A stretch of 64,000 nucleotides of DNA, taken from assembly GCF_027595985.1 (NCBI RefSeq), contig NC_073308.1, positions 12,926,511-12,990,510 of the forward strand, given 5' to 3'. Both the position numbers and the translations under genes were made by a program. The DNA is from Sorex araneus (taxonomy: Eukaryota > Chordata > Mammalia > Eulipotyphla > Soricidae). Below the pieces are notes generated by a model. That model worked only from the letters and a program-made list of their open reading frames with translations, searched no databases and was not told the DNA's origin. Shown one piece after another: positions 22,288-34,389 of the stretch (the stretch's first letter is position 1; the number at the start of each line of letters is the position of its first letter).

Positions 22288-22327
22288 ATGATGAGGGAGG
22301 GGGAGAGAGAGAAAGAGAGAGAGGGGG

Positions 22328-22367
<40 letters not shown>
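22288..22367 (+). repeat. (GA)n microsatellite
   Basis: G-rich and GAGA purine run, with about 18 clean GA units at the end. Confidence 0.93.
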
Positions 22368-22369
<2 letters not shown>

Positions 22370-22479
22370 TTACCCACACCCCCATTCCAGTCCCCACAGA
22401 GACCTCACAGTTTATCCAGTCTCCTCAGCTATGCCAACTCCAGGGCTCTTGCAATCAAAGGGTGACAATACCACCTCTA

Positions 22480-22920
22480 AGCACAGAAGATCTTTATGCT
22501 TTTCTTCTGAAATGGTGCCACAATATCTTCATTTTCCCTTTCTTCAAGGTCAGAAAGATCCTGAAGCTGGATTTTAGATTGAAGGTCCTTCTGAACATCT
22601 CAATGCAGATTTTAAACTGTTTAATTAAAAACAAAACCTCAATTCCAGCAATCCGTGCTAACAGTTGAAGTAACCTGTGACTTCAACATTAAGCCAAACT
22701 TTCCATGAACTACACCAGCCACGCACATACAGAGCACAAAAGTGCTATATGACACCACCATCAATTCACTGAGATCTTGATTGATTCTGGGGTGTGACCG
22801 GTGCTCAGAAACTTTCACTTTCAGCACAGGCTCTGCACTTGAACTTTCAGCACAGGCTCTGCACTTGAACTCTCTCTCCACTTCCACCTTGACAATCCTT
22901 TTATACCATCCATTGAAACC
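22480..22920 (-). pseudogene. Possible unidentified gene fragment or processed pseudogene
   Basis: On the minus strand, protein-like stretches in changing frames are visible, including a hydrophobic segment and an 'LQDLSDLEERENED' stretch. A 26-bp direct repeat (TTCAGCACAGGCTCTGCACTTGAAC core) occurs twice around 22817-22870. Frames are broken and I do not recognise the family, so it could equally be non-coding DNA. Confidence 0.25.
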
Positions 22921-23144
22921 AAAATAGTAGTCTGCCAGTTCCTGGCACTGGGAGCTGTTTAGGGCAAGGGCACGATGTTAAACTGCTTTATGTCTGCTGA
23001 GACGAACCTAAAGACATAAGAGACATACTCGAGGATAGGAACGACTTGCCACAGAGATCTAATTCAGCCGACCCAAGACTTCTCAATACAACTTTCATAA
23101 AGTGGCTGTGAAGAGCAAATCAAACAAACTTTGGTGGTTGCTGT

Positions 23145-23310
23145 TGTTTTAGAGCCATACTCAGCAGTAATCAAATACTCCTAGCTCTGTGCTCCGGGAT
23201 CACTCCAGGTGGTGGTTGGGGCAATCATATATGCTACTGGGTATAGAACTGAGCTGGCAGCAGCAAGGTCAGCACATTAACTCCTGGCCTATTTCTTTGG
23301 TCCTTAAACA
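23145..23310 (-). mobile_element. Decayed antisense SINE
   Basis: 'gccatactcagcagtaatca' through 'ggtcagcacatt' preserves the SINE block order at low identity. Confidence 0.6.
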
Positions 23311-23639
23311 TTTTAGGCATTAAGTTCATAGTAAGGACTAATACTCATTATTATCAAGCCATGGTACTTTTCTGCATTATTTCCATAGTCTCCCATTAAT
23401 TTGAGCGTTTGTTTCCCTGATTCTGCTGGTCAGTGAAAGTATAAGTCAGGAAGATCTTCAAGACTGTAGATAAGCAAAAGAAGTAAATTGCTTCAGTGAT
23501 TCTATCTAGCAGCTCTTGTTTGAAACTATAAGCTGAAGGAGAGCTAAGACAGACATGCCCCCAAGGAAGGACATCCATGTGTAACACTCCCCTCTCCAAA
23601 TTATTAGCCTTGCTAGAAGAGACTATGCAGCACTGTCGT

Positions 23640-23882
23640 AGCACTGTCATCCCCTTGCTCATCGATTTGCTCTAGTGTGCACCAGTAACGTCTCTATTGT
23701 GAGACTTCTTGTTACCTGTTTTGGCATATTGAATACACCATGGGTAGCTTTCCAGGCTCTGCCCTGTGGGCGGGATATTCTTGGTAGTTTGCTGGGCTCT
23801 CCGAGAGGGACAGAGGAATCGAACCCGGGTCAGCTGCGTGCAAAGTAAATGCCCTACCCTCTGGGCTATCGCTCCAGTCCAG
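23640..23882 (-). mobile_element. SINE with RTE-type tail, antisense
   Basis: From inverted tail 'cactgtcatcccc...gctcatcgatttgctc' to antisense head 'gggctatcgctccagtcc'. Confidence 0.9.
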
Positions 23883-24089
23883 AAGAGACCACAGTATAGT
23901 TATTTTTATAGCAATTTATGAGTAACTCTCATCTGCATAAGAGCTTCCTTATGAAATAAAAGCTATGTCTGTTATTAATTCTCTAGATACACATTATTGT
24001 GGACTTCTTACATCATTAGTTCTTAAATGTCAAATTCAACTTTCAGCCAGCATGTAGTATATGAACATATTATAAAAATTCAAATGCAA

Positions 24090-24245
24090 GGTTGGAGAGA
24101 TAGTCCAATGGGTAAGGTCATTTTTGCCTTGCATATGGACAATCCGGGTTCAATCCCCAGCACCCCATATGGTGCTGCCAAGCCTGCCAGGAGTGATCCC
24201 TGAGTGCAGAGTCAGAAGAAAGCCCTGAGCACTGCCAAACAAAAA
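24090..24245 (+). mobile_element. Diverged plus-strand SINE
   Basis: 'gttggagagatagtccaatg' to 'ccctgagcactgccaaac', followed by an A-rich tail. Confidence 0.8.
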
Positions 24246-24509
24246 AGAAAAACAATTTAAATACAAATAAAAGCAAAGCAATATTAATTATTGATTTATG
24301 TGCCTATCACTATTACCAGTTTATAAGCACCTTGAGTGCTCAAAGGATCCATATTGTATCCTTTCTCATTCTTTGAAGCGAGAAAAGTTTGTTACCAAAA
24401 GTGTATCAATCGTTCGTTGGTTGAGAGAATAAATCAAGGAATGATAAAAGAGAACAGAATTTGACATATCTCATACTGCTAATATTCCAAGAGTAGCACT
24501 CCACATTGG

Positions 24510-25455
24510 ATGGGGTTTAAAATAGAAGGCAACCAAACTTAGGGAATATATATTCCTCGAGAACATCATGCAACTACTGGAATGGGAAGGAATGGGAGTG
24601 AATATAGATGGTTGGCAACTATACCACCTCTGCTTCGCTACTGACATTGTTCTTATAACACCAAACATTAGCAAGCGGCACAAATGCTGGCCGACTTCAA
24701 CTGCGAGTATGAAAGGTCGGAATGCAGTTGAATCTCAGCAAAACAGTATTCATGAAAAACGAACTAGTCCCTGACATTCCATTTGCTCTCAATGGAACAT
24801 AGATCTCCGAATGCAGCAGTTATGTGTACCTGGGTCAAGAACTCAACATGAGAAACTACTTGGTGCCAGAATTGCCCAGGAGGAAGAGAGCAGTGTGGAA
24901 CACTTTCAAGAGCATCGAGGAAGTGGTTAAGAGGACAAAGAACCTCCAGCTGGCCACCACTTTTCAACTCCATGGTTCTTCCTGCACTAACATAGGCCTC
25001 AGAGACCTGGGCCCTACAAAAACAGGATGAGAACGATATTCAGGTATCCCAAAGAGGAACTGAAAGAGCCATGCTTGGAGTATCATGTTTCACTCAAGGG
25101 AAAGAAGGAATCCGGAGTCCAGACATCCGTCAACGGTCAAGAATCAGGGACGATGTCTCGTTTGTCAAGGCGTCAAAAATCAGATGGGCCGGACGTGTAA
25201 TGGGATTCAGAGACAACCACTGGACTAGAGCTGTTACTGACTGGATTCCATGGGACGTCAAAAGACCGCATGGCCACCCACCAATAAGATGGCCACACTT
25301 CTTTGTCAAAACCCTGAATGAACGGTTTGAGGCTCTTTGTGTTCCTGAAGTGAGCAGATATCATTGGGCTACACTAGCACGTGACAGAGACGAATGCAGA
25401 CATTACTGGAGCCCGCTTGAGCAAACTGAAGATCAACAGGATGACAAGTGATACA
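24510..25455 (+). mobile_element. RTE-clade LINE, 3' part of the ORF
   Basis: It encodes, with frameshifts, the late reverse-transcriptase region and C-terminus of an RTE element. The polymerase box reads FATDIVLITPN where FADD is expected, so one catalytic Asp is gone. Then come SSYVYLGQELNMRN, RRKRAVWNTFKSIEEVV and a C-terminal block RIRDDVSFVKASKIRWAGRV, with RPHG.PP.RW and W..LARDRDE. It ends DDK-stop at 25449-25451. The stop codon is followed almost at once by a TA-rich simple repeat, so there is little or no 3' UTR. The element is 5'-truncated. Confidence 0.88.
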
Positions 25456-25495
25456 TGTGATATATACATATATATATATATATATGTATATATAA

Positions 25496-26205
25496 AAGCA
25501 TAGGAGGCACAGCCTTTAACAACATGTCAGTAAGCTCTTATTGAAAGGCTTAATGGTGCCTGGGGGAAATACAACAAACTTCACATACTTTCCTCTAAGG
25601 AAACTTTTGGAGCATTTTCAGCAGTTGATTCAGAACAAACAATACAAAATGAATTCTTTCATTTTGCTTTGGGCCTGGGGTTTGGGATTGGGATGAAAAC
25701 ATCCAAAATACAGTGGTAGGAAGGTGTAATGGTGGTGGAATTGGTGTTCAAATATTGAATATAGTAAAATATTGTGAATTACTCTATAAAATTAAATTAA
25801 AAATAAAAACAGAAGCTTGAGAAAGATTTGTTAGTAGCATAGATGAGCTTCTTTCTCCCTAAGATTCAACTACCAGAGTCTGTTCCAGTTCTTTCACTAA
25901 CAGCCTGCCTTTGACTGAATATCCTAAGCCTAAGTGCCATAGATTCTGGGGGAAAAACATTTATATTAGTTTATTTCATTATCTAGATGAAGATTTTGCT
26001 GGGATAATGGAAGATTACACATGATCTATACTTGAAAGATTACTTTGGAACAAAGAAGATTGTTATCCCCAAATAGGAGAAACACTGTTCCCATCCCCAT
26101 ACCCTTGAGCTTCTTGGTAGGAAGACAGCTCTAAAATTGTGAAGTTCAAGGTTCTGTCAGGGTGATAGTACAGCAGGTAGGACACTTGCCTTGCATGTAA
26201 CCAAC
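25496..26205 (+). repeat. Segmental duplication, copy B
   Basis: Partner of 21140-22063. It lacks the internal SINE and starts just after the TA repeat that ends the RTE element. Confidence 0.88.
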
Positions 26206-26800
26206 CCAGAATTGACTATAGTGTCTCTATAAGGTAAGGGAAAATAAAATTTCAAAAACAAAGTTAAATTAAATTTTAAAAAAATACACCAAACCAGGGC
26301 GAGCTGTCCCTTTCACCAGGAGGCTGGCAGCAATGAAGGAGAGAGACAATCAAAATTGGTGGTGAAGATGTGTAAAACGTACTGTAGCTTTTAGGTTTTT
26401 TTTCCTTTTTTGGGTGACACCCGGCGATGCACAGGGGTTACTCCTGGCTTTGCACTCATGAATTATTCCTGGTGGTGCTTAGGGAGCAATATGGGATGCT
26501 GGGAATAGAACCCGGGTTGGCTGTGTGCAAGGCAAATGCCCTACCTGCTGTGCTATTGCTCCAGCCCCTGTACCTTTTAGTTTTTAACAATGTGATAGTA
26601 CTCAAGAGACTAACCAGAGGGACCAGAGGGAGAGTTTAATAGTCTGGGGCACACAGTCCATGTTTGGGAGATGCACATTCCATCCCTGGCAGCAGAGGGT
26701 CTCCCCCAGCCCCCAGTCAGCTCCAGGAGCCACCCCTGAGCACTGAGCTGGGTGTAGGCCCTGAGCACCTCTGTGTGTGCCCCCTAACTAAAACAAACAA
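26155..26800. mobile_element. Three SINE copies
   Basis: A truncated plus-strand head lies at about 26155-26215 (duplication edge). A well-kept antisense copy lies at 26395-26570 ('acccggcgatgcacaggggt'), flanked by similar 'ctttta' sequence. A diverged plus-strand copy lies at 26640-26800. Confidence 0.8.
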
Positions 26801-26819
26801 ATGAAAAAGGTTAAACCTG

Positions 26820-28690
26820 GAATTAAACTGGATTCCCATTCTGTAGATAGTCTTGGTATTCTGGTCACTATTTCTTTTGATGTACAGAAATTTCTTGAAG
26901 TAGCATTTTGTAGTTTTCTTTGTATAAGTCCTTTACCTCCTTCATTAAGCTGATTCCGAGGTACTTGATTTTCTGAGGCATGATTACAAATGGGATGACC
27001 TTTTTCATATCACTTTCTTCTCTCTCGTTATTTGTGTATAGGAAAGCCATGGACATATGGGTATTGATTTTATAGCCTGCGACTTTACATGTTTACTACT
27101 TCTAAGAATTTCTTGGTAGAGGCTTTAGGGTTCTCTAAATATAGTATCATGTCATCTGCAAATGATGAGAGTTTTTTTTCTTCCTTTCTTATTTGGATAC
27201 CCTTAATGTTTTTTTTTCTTGACTAACTGCTATGGCAAGTACTTCCAGAACTATATTAAATAGTAGTGGTAAGAGTGGGCATTCTTGTCCTGTCCCTGAT
27301 CTTACAGGGAAGGATCTTAGTTTTTCCCCATTGAGTATAAAGCTTGTCATGGGTTTATGGTAGATGGCTTTGAGTATATTGAAAAAGTTTCTTCAATTTC
27401 CATTTTGCTGAGACAAAGACAGTCTACACAATGGGAAAGGTTATTCACACAATGCCCCTCTATAGAAGGGGTTCATATCAAGGATATAAAAGGCACTGGT
27501 TGAACTCCACAAGAAGAAAACATCCAACCCCATCAGAAAATGGGGCAATGAAATGAACAGAAGAAGAAATCCTTTTTCTTCTTCCTCAAAGAAGAAATCT
27601 GAATGGCCAAAAGACACATGAAAAAATGCTCTTTGTCACTAATCATCAGAGAGATGCAGATGCCTACTGGTTCAGCCTTTCAGGAAAACAATAAGGACAC
27701 TTCTCAAAAACTAGAAATCAGTTCCCACTTGACACAGCAATAACATTTCTGGGAATATAGCCCAGAGATGCAAAAAGGTACAGTAGAAATGACATAGGCA
27801 CTTGTATGTCTATTGCAGCACTATTTACAAGAGCTAGAATCTAGAAACAACCCTAGTGCCTGAGAACAGACCACTGCTTAAAGAAACCTTGGTATATCTA
27901 CACAAAGGAATATTATGTAGCTGTAGAAAAAAAATGGAGTCATGAAATTTGCATAGAAGTAGATCAACATGGAGAGTATCATGCTAAGTGAAATGAGTCT
28001 GATAGAGAGGGACAGACATAAAAGGACTGCACTCCTTTGTGGGCTACAAAGTAACATAATAGGAGACTAACACCAAAGGATAGTTAAGTAAGGGTCAGGA
28101 GACTAACACTAAAGGATAGTAAAGGTCAGGAGCACTGCCCCAAGGCTTGATAGCCAATCTCATGCTCTAGGTGAAAAGGTAGCTGGGTTGGAGAGAGGAG
28201 CACTAAATAAATAATGGTTGGAGGGATCGCTGGGGATAGTAGATGCATGTTGAAAGTAGATTATGGACCAAACACGATGGCTGCTTGTTACATGTATTGC
28301 AAACCATAACAACACCCAAAAGGACAGAGAGAGTAAGAGGGATTGTGTCTGCCACAGAGGCAGGAGGTGGGAAGGGGTTGGGTTGGGGGTGGGGGGAGGG
28401 ATACTGGGAACATTGGGGGTTGGGAATGGGCACCAGTGGAGGGATGGGTGCTTGAACACTGTTTGACTGAAATGCAATCATGAAAGTCTGTAAGTCTGTA
28501 AATGTACCTCACGATGATTCATTGGGATTGGGGAGGGTGGGAGGGACGCTGGGTTTACGGGTGGTGGAGAATGGGCACTGGTGAAGGGATGGGTTCCCGA
28601 ACTTTGTATGAGGGAAGTATAAGCACAAAAGTGTATAAATCTGTAACTGTACCCTCACGGTGATTCTCTAATTAAAAATAAATAAATTTT
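26820..28690 (+). mobile_element. L1 with inverted 5' segment (twin-priming type)
   Basis: 26820-27410 is antisense L1 ORF2 reverse-transcriptase sequence; the minus strand reads [19 protein letters not shown] and then [10 protein letters not shown].., [20 protein letters not shown]. From about 27415 the strand switches: plus-strand sequence encodes the ORF2 C-terminal region ([12 protein letters not shown].., [12 protein letters not shown]), the 3' UTR (G-rich block, 'actgaaatgcaatcatgaaa') and an A-rich end at about 28690. The two parts come from different ORF2 regions with the middle missing. Confidence 0.8.
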
Positions 28691-28699
28691 AAAAAAAAA

Positions 28700-29135
28700 G
28701 ATAACAGCTGCTCTCTAAGATACAGAAGTATAAACCTGTCTGAGGGCCAGGAGGATCACTCCACAGTTTGGAAGCCTGCCTCGTACTGGGGGAGAAGGCA
28801 GCTGGGAGAAAGAAGGGACCACTAAGTCAATGATGGTTGGAGGGATGGCTCTGGATGGGAGATGTGTGCTGAAAGTAGACTAAGGACCAAACACGATGAC
28901 CTCTCAGTATCTGTATTGCAAACTATGATGCCTCAAAGTAGAGAGATAGTAAGAAGGAAGGTGCCTGCCACAGAGGCAGGGGATGGGATGGGGTGGGGAT
29001 GGCAGGAGGGATACTGGGGACAGTGGTGATAGAAAATGCTCATTGGTGGAGGGATGGGTGTTTCATCATTGTATGACTGAAACTCAATTATGAAAACTTT
29101 GTAACTGTATCTCACAGTGATTCAATTAAAAAAAC
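28700..29135 (+). mobile_element. Second L1 3' end
   Basis: Repeats the 3' UTR order (accaaacacgatg, cctgccacagaggcaggg, G-rich block, ggtggagggatgggtgtt, actgaaactcaattatgaaa, tctcacagtgattcaatt) and ends in A-rich sequence. Confidence 0.85.
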
Positions 29136-29139
29136 AATT

Positions 29140-29950
29140 ATACCCCTGTCTTGTCTAGTATTTTTCAGTATTCCTTTTTTTTTACACATTGTATGTTTCA
29201 TCCGATATTTCAAAAATTGCAATAAAACTTACCTGTGAAAAAAAAAATAAATAAATAAAATAAAAAAAATTAAAATAAATAAATAAATAATTTTTTTTTT
29301 AAAAAAGCAGATAAGAGAAGTTTAGAAGTGCATGTGTTTGCAAGGCCCAAAATGAATCTAAACAAGGGAATGAGCAGACTGTGACTAGAGGGGGATATTG
29401 GAGCAGATTATATAGGAGCTTGTTAAGGAGTTTGAACATTATATAGGTAGTGAGAAGTCATTTGAAAGTATTAAGTATAAAACAACCCACATTTTCTGTT
29501 TTAATATAAAAATGAAAATAGAAATAAAAACAAAATGTTAAGTAAATAAATAAGTACAAAAGAAGTAAACTGGATTCCCCCAATATTCCACTTTACATGC
29601 ACTGAGGAGAAATAAAAACATACAGACACAAATATAATTGCAAAAGTGGCAGAGGAAAGTCCATCAGCCAGTGATAAATAAAATGTAACCTGGCCGTACA
29701 ATGCCACCTACACAGGAATGTCAGTCGACAATAAAAGGGAATGATGCTGCTCCAAGGCTGAGCCTGTCATGGGGTGACAGTAGGGCAAGTTGTATGGTTC
29801 ATGCCACTATAAGGGACCCTCCTGAACAGGCCTGACTACTAGCAAAGTGGCTGAGGGAAGGCCACAGGCCAAGGGCAGAGAGAGGACTGGAGAGAGACTG
29901 GTAATTGAAGGTGTTTCCTTCAGCGGGGGGATGACAAGGTTTTAAAGTGA
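29140..29950. other. AT-rich unique sequence
   Basis: A/T homopolymers at 29240-29305. Otherwise I see nothing assignable. Confidence 0.4.
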
Positions 29951-29954
29951 AACT

Positions 29955-31260
29955 GTGGGGTTCAAGAGACAGCTCAGCAGGCTACAGAGCTGGCTTTTCA
30001 CACAGGAGGCCCAGGCGGTATTCCTGGCAGCTCTGAGCCCCCAAGTGCTGCCAAATAACACATCCTGTAGCAGTCTGAGTGTTGGTGGGTGTGGCCACAG
30101 GACCAAAAGAAATTAAACTTTGGTAATGGCTACACAATCCTGTGAGTCTATTCAAAAATTAAATTTTACACTTTAATTGGTGAATTAGAGCCCAATAAAG
30201 CTATTCTTAAGATGAAGGGCATGTATGTATGTACATGAAAGTGCTAGCAGTGAGGGCCGGAGGGAAGGGATATGGCTCAGTGGCAGAGCACAGGCTTCTA
30301 AGTGTGAGGTCCTAGGTTCAACCCCTCGGATCACATATGCACACACACAAAATAAACATGTTAAAGAATTATAAATCTAAGAAGTAGAGTTGGAGTGATA
30401 GCACAGCGGTAGGACATTTGCCTTGTACCCTTCTGAGCACAGAGCTAGAGTAACCCCTGAGCATCATTGGGCAGCTGCCTTCCCTTTCCCTGGCCCAGCC
30501 ATCTGGAGCTGACCTCACACTGTACCTTTTCCACCAATGCTCAAGTCAAATCAACAACCACGGAACATCTGTCCCTTTGACTAACACACTGCTACATTCT
30601 TCCTTGGGGGTTAGTGACCTGGGCACTTGTTCGTGCCCATTTTGAGAGTTGGCATTATTTCCCTTGAAATATAGAGGGGCCACATAATTTTCTTTCATAT
30701 ATTAAGCCTTGTACCCATTTTGGTTTCTGAGCACATGTGATACACAGTCTGAGGTAACACATTTACTGAGTCACAAAGTGTTCGCAGATTACACAAAGCT
30801 TTCAAAATTTGTGTTTTCTCACATCCTATAATTTCAAAGTTGCTAACCTGGTTATGTGGTGCTAATGAGAGGCTCTAATTGGAAGTTTCAGATTTCTTGA
30901 TTTTACAAAAAAATAGTGGGGTGGGGTGGGCAGAGACAGTACAGTGGGTAGGGGGCTTGCCTTGCATGCGGCTGACCTCAGTTTGATCCCCAGCATCCCA
31001 TATGGTCTCCTGAGCATCACCAGGAGTGATCCTTGAGTACAGAGTCAGGAGTAACTCCTGAGCACTGTTGGGTGTGGCCCGAAGAAAACAAATAATCAAA
31101 TTAAAAACTTCAGTAAGGGCTGGAGAGATAGCTGAAAGACCTGTAGTATTTGCTTTGCTTGTAGCAGCTCCAGGTTTAGTCCCCGGCACCCCATGGTATC
31201 CAGAGCACCACACCAGGAGTAAAAACCGAGCACCAGAGGAATGTGCCAAAAAACACCCTA
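29955..31260 (+). mobile_element. Run of plus-strand SINE copies
   Basis: Copies at about 29955-30110, 30388-30480, 30925-31085 and 31107-31260 keep the SINE order. The element at 30255-30345 is different, with a tRNA-like 'atggctcagtggcagagcac' and B-box 'ggttcaacccc', and resembles an ID-type element. DNA at 30480-30920 shows no feature. Confidence 0.7.
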
Positions 31261-31269
31261 AGACAGTAC

Positions 31270-32280
31270 ACATTAATCTATTTGGTGTTAAGTAAAATCA
31301 CAGAGTTTATTTTCTATGCATCCTTTACTGCTATCTGTCTAATAAAGTTTCAAGTTCTCTTTCAAACAGATGGGTCACTATAAAAGATCCATCATTCTCT
31401 CTAGGAATCTTTACCAGTTTCCTGAGAATGGGAAACGGCAAGGGTGTGGCCACCCAGCTGAACTACTGGGTCCTGGTCTAAGCTCACAAGGGCCCACGCA
31501 GGGTTCTCCCAGGAGCTGTCTAGGGCTGGTTCCCTTGGATGATCAACACACTGGACTACTGCAGCGATACTCGGCCAACTGGTCTGCACGGGCCAATGTT
31601 AGGGCTCATGCCATGTGGTGAATGAAGCATGAGGAACTAGGACTTATAAATGAGTCCCTGTGCATGCAAGGCCTGTAACCCATGACCACAGAGCTATCTC
31701 CCCAGCTCAGGACTAGCCGTCTTTCAAGTGTCTAACCACATTATTAGACAATGTGGTTCCTTTGTGTTTTGTACCCTACATGGCAATGCTCAGTGGTTAC
31801 TTCGGACTCTGCACTCAGGAATCACTCCTGGTAGTGCTTGGGGACTATATGGGCTGTCGGGGATCAAACATGGGTTGGCCATGTCACAAGACAAGCTCCC
31901 TCCCCACTGTACTATGGCTCCAGTCCCTGAAGAGTGTGTGGTTCTAAACCTGATTCATGTCGCAGAATGAGATTTATATGAACTGTTAATTTAACATGGG
32001 CTAAGGGGAAAATAAAGGCTCAGTGAGCAAAGTGTCTTGCCTTAGGAAAGTGTCTTGGCACAGATGAGCCTCAGCACGAAGTCTGTGATCAGATGAGCAT
32101 TAGCTTCCCCCAGGGCTGATATGTGTTGACAGGACACACCTACAGGAAGTGTCTAGCACTGTGTCTGCCTCATCTCCTCGACTCACACCCAGAAGCCCGG
32201 GCTCCATCATTGCCAGGCAATGAATCCCAGCACTGGGAGGGGACCCAGGGGTAATGGGGAAAAGGCAGGGACCACTCAGA
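31270..32280. other. Unique sequence with one antisense SINE
   Basis: A decayed antisense SINE lies at about 31770-31930 and a SINE-like trace at 31660-31720. No gene was recognised. Confidence 0.45.
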
Positions 32281-32284
32281 GTCA

Positions 32285-32520
32285 CTAGCTGAGACACTTC
32301 ATGGGGCCCTTCAGCCCCGCCCAGAGCTTGCCCAACTCACTGGGCTTGCGGGTGAGGGAACCACGATGCTCAGTCCGGCTCCATCCTCCCGAGGTTCTGG
32401 CTGGCTGCTTCCCTGGCAGGCTGCGCTGGTCAGCTCGCCCACCAGACCCGAATGCTGCTGGCATGGAGTCTTCCCTGCAGAGACAACAGGGGGAGTTCCC
32501 AGTGGTGGCAAGTCCGGGAG
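32285..32520 (-). other. Exon-like segment, unidentified
   Basis: On the minus strand a good acceptor (pyrimidine-rich, ..TTGTCTCTGCAG|GG at about 32480) leads into an open frame. That frame ends KPSELGKLWAGLKGPMKCLS-stop near 32288. The segment is GC-rich and could be a terminal exon of a gene driven by the CpG island at 35.2-35.96 kb. I do not recognise the protein and see no supporting upstream exon. Confidence 0.25.
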
Positions 32521-32642
32521 CCATCGTCTAAGGATGCTCGGAATTATCAAATGCTTCCTTTTCAGCAGGTCCAACTTCAGGGGGCGGGGGGGACTCCAAA
32601 GAATAATAGTGAGTTTTTGTTCAAATATTGAATGTAATCAAA

Positions 32643-32870
32643 GTAAAGAGAAAGTAAAGTGAAATTTATCAGCTACACAGGCGGGGTGGGGGGCTGAGGG
32701 GGGCGTGGAGGGGAAGGTTTACTGTGGTTCTTCGTGGTGGAATATGTGCACTGGTGAAGGGATGGGTGTTCGAGCATTGTTTAACTGAGATTTAAGCCTG
32801 AAAGCTTTGTAACTTTCCACATGGTGATTCAATAAACAAATAAATAAATAAATTTTTTAAAAAAGAAAAG
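32643..32870 (+). mobile_element. Short G-rich retroposon (L1-tail type)
   Basis: Starts AAAGTAAAGTGAAATTTATC, passes through a G-run block and 'ggtgaagggatgggtgttcg', and ends in 'aataaacaaataaata'. It has the same 5' boundary as the copy at 63678-63911. Confidence 0.7.
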
Positions 32871-33887
32871 GCTGGGTCAGGCAGGGCTGAACTGATGTAA
32901 TGGGGTGTGGACGGGGCGGCAAAGGGTTTGCTGCTTCCTGGGTTAGTTGGCAGGTTGGCACAGAGTCCTTCTGGGCTTTGCTGAATTCTGACAACACCTT
33001 TGGAAGTTTTAAACAAAAAAATACCCTGTATGACAAGTTTCCCACTAGGATGCCCACCACAGAAATCTAAGTAGGGAGATATGCTGCTTTGTGATCTGAG
33101 CACAGAGCAAACATCTCTCTGAGCCCTCCCCATGGGGACAGGCCTTCTCCCCCGCAGTCCCTCTGCTCCCCCAGCACAGAGGGCAGCAGGTATGAGAGCT
33201 GAGAACCTCGGGCAAAGGAAGCTGACAGAGCAGAGACAAAGGATGCGATGGGAAAGGGAAGTAAGTACCTTTGAACTCCTAAGCAGCCTAACTGTGGGCC
33301 TGCAGTTAGATCAGAAACCCAGGCCCCAAGACTCCTTCCTGGGACTTGGAATTTGGTCACGTGGGGACCATTTTATTCTCAGAGCAGTGAGGTGCTGCTG
33401 GTTTACCTCTGTGCTGTGGGGACAGAGTGCATTTGTTTCCTGAAGTCTCTGCGCCCAGAGCTCAAGGCTTTTCATGTGGGCACAAGTACAGACATGGGGG
33501 AGGGCACCACTCAGTCCCCCCCAGGGGGTTTGAGCAAGGCCTTCTCTCCTCTCTGCATGCTTCTGGGGCCACAGGGAGCCAGTGTCCCTGTCTCTGTGGA
33601 CACACACCCTTACACATTCAGGCACACGAGTCTCCTTCTCAGCCTTCTAGAATGGGCACTAGGCTAGTGTTTTCTCTTCCCTTGTGGAGGTTTCTCTTGT
33701 TGTAGGGCCAAGAGACAGTAGCCTAACGGTGGCCCACATCTGCCCCTGTGGCTGAGAGTGCAAACGCCCAAATGTGGGCTCATGGGAAAGAAGGCTTTTA
33801 TCTGATAGTCTCCTAGCTGAGCTTTACTCTGACTTACCTTCATGAATCAGATCTTTCAAAACATCCTAGTCAAGAAGAGGTGATTAG
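32871..33887. other. GC-richer unique sequence
   Basis: Short open frames exist on both strands but none looks like a known protein and no convincing exon chain was found. Confidence 0.4.
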
Positions 33888-34365
33888 AGGCTGGAGCCAT
33901 AGCACAGTGAGCAGGGCATCTGCCTTGCACACTGCTGACTTGGGTTCAATTCAATTCCCCCAGTTCAATTGGGGGCACCCTAAATACTCCCCCACCTGGA
34001 GTGATCCCTGAGCACAGAGTCAGGAGTAAACCCTGATCATTGCTGAGTGCAGCCAAACAAAACAAAACAAAGGTAATAGGGGATCACCTACACATTTATG
34101 GTCAGCTTTTTAATCAAGGGCACCAAAATATCTGGATGCCAATATTTTTGTTCTTGTTAAAAACATTTTGGTTTTGTGCTGCTGACGTTAAACCAACAGG
34201 AGGGTTTGGAGTGATAGTACAGTGGGGAGGGTGTTTGCCTTTAGTGTGGCCAACCTGGGTTTGATCCCTGGCATCCCATATGGTCCTCTGAACACTGCCT
34301 GAGTGCAGAGTCAGAAATAACCCCTGAGCACCGCTAAGTCTACCCCACCTCCAAAATAAATAACT
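33888..34365 (+). mobile_element. Two plus-strand SINE copies
   Basis: Located at about 33888-34070 (with an internal 'ttcaatt' duplication) and 34205-34365. Confidence 0.8.
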
Positions 34366-34389
34366 AAACAAATAAAAGCTCGAAGTTCT

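Noticed and set aside
25071..25451. 126-residue frame that looks like a conserved host protein (also 40704-41078)
   Set aside because: The RWAGHV and RP.GRPP.R blocks are the C-terminus of an RTE LINE, and two copies occur in this window.
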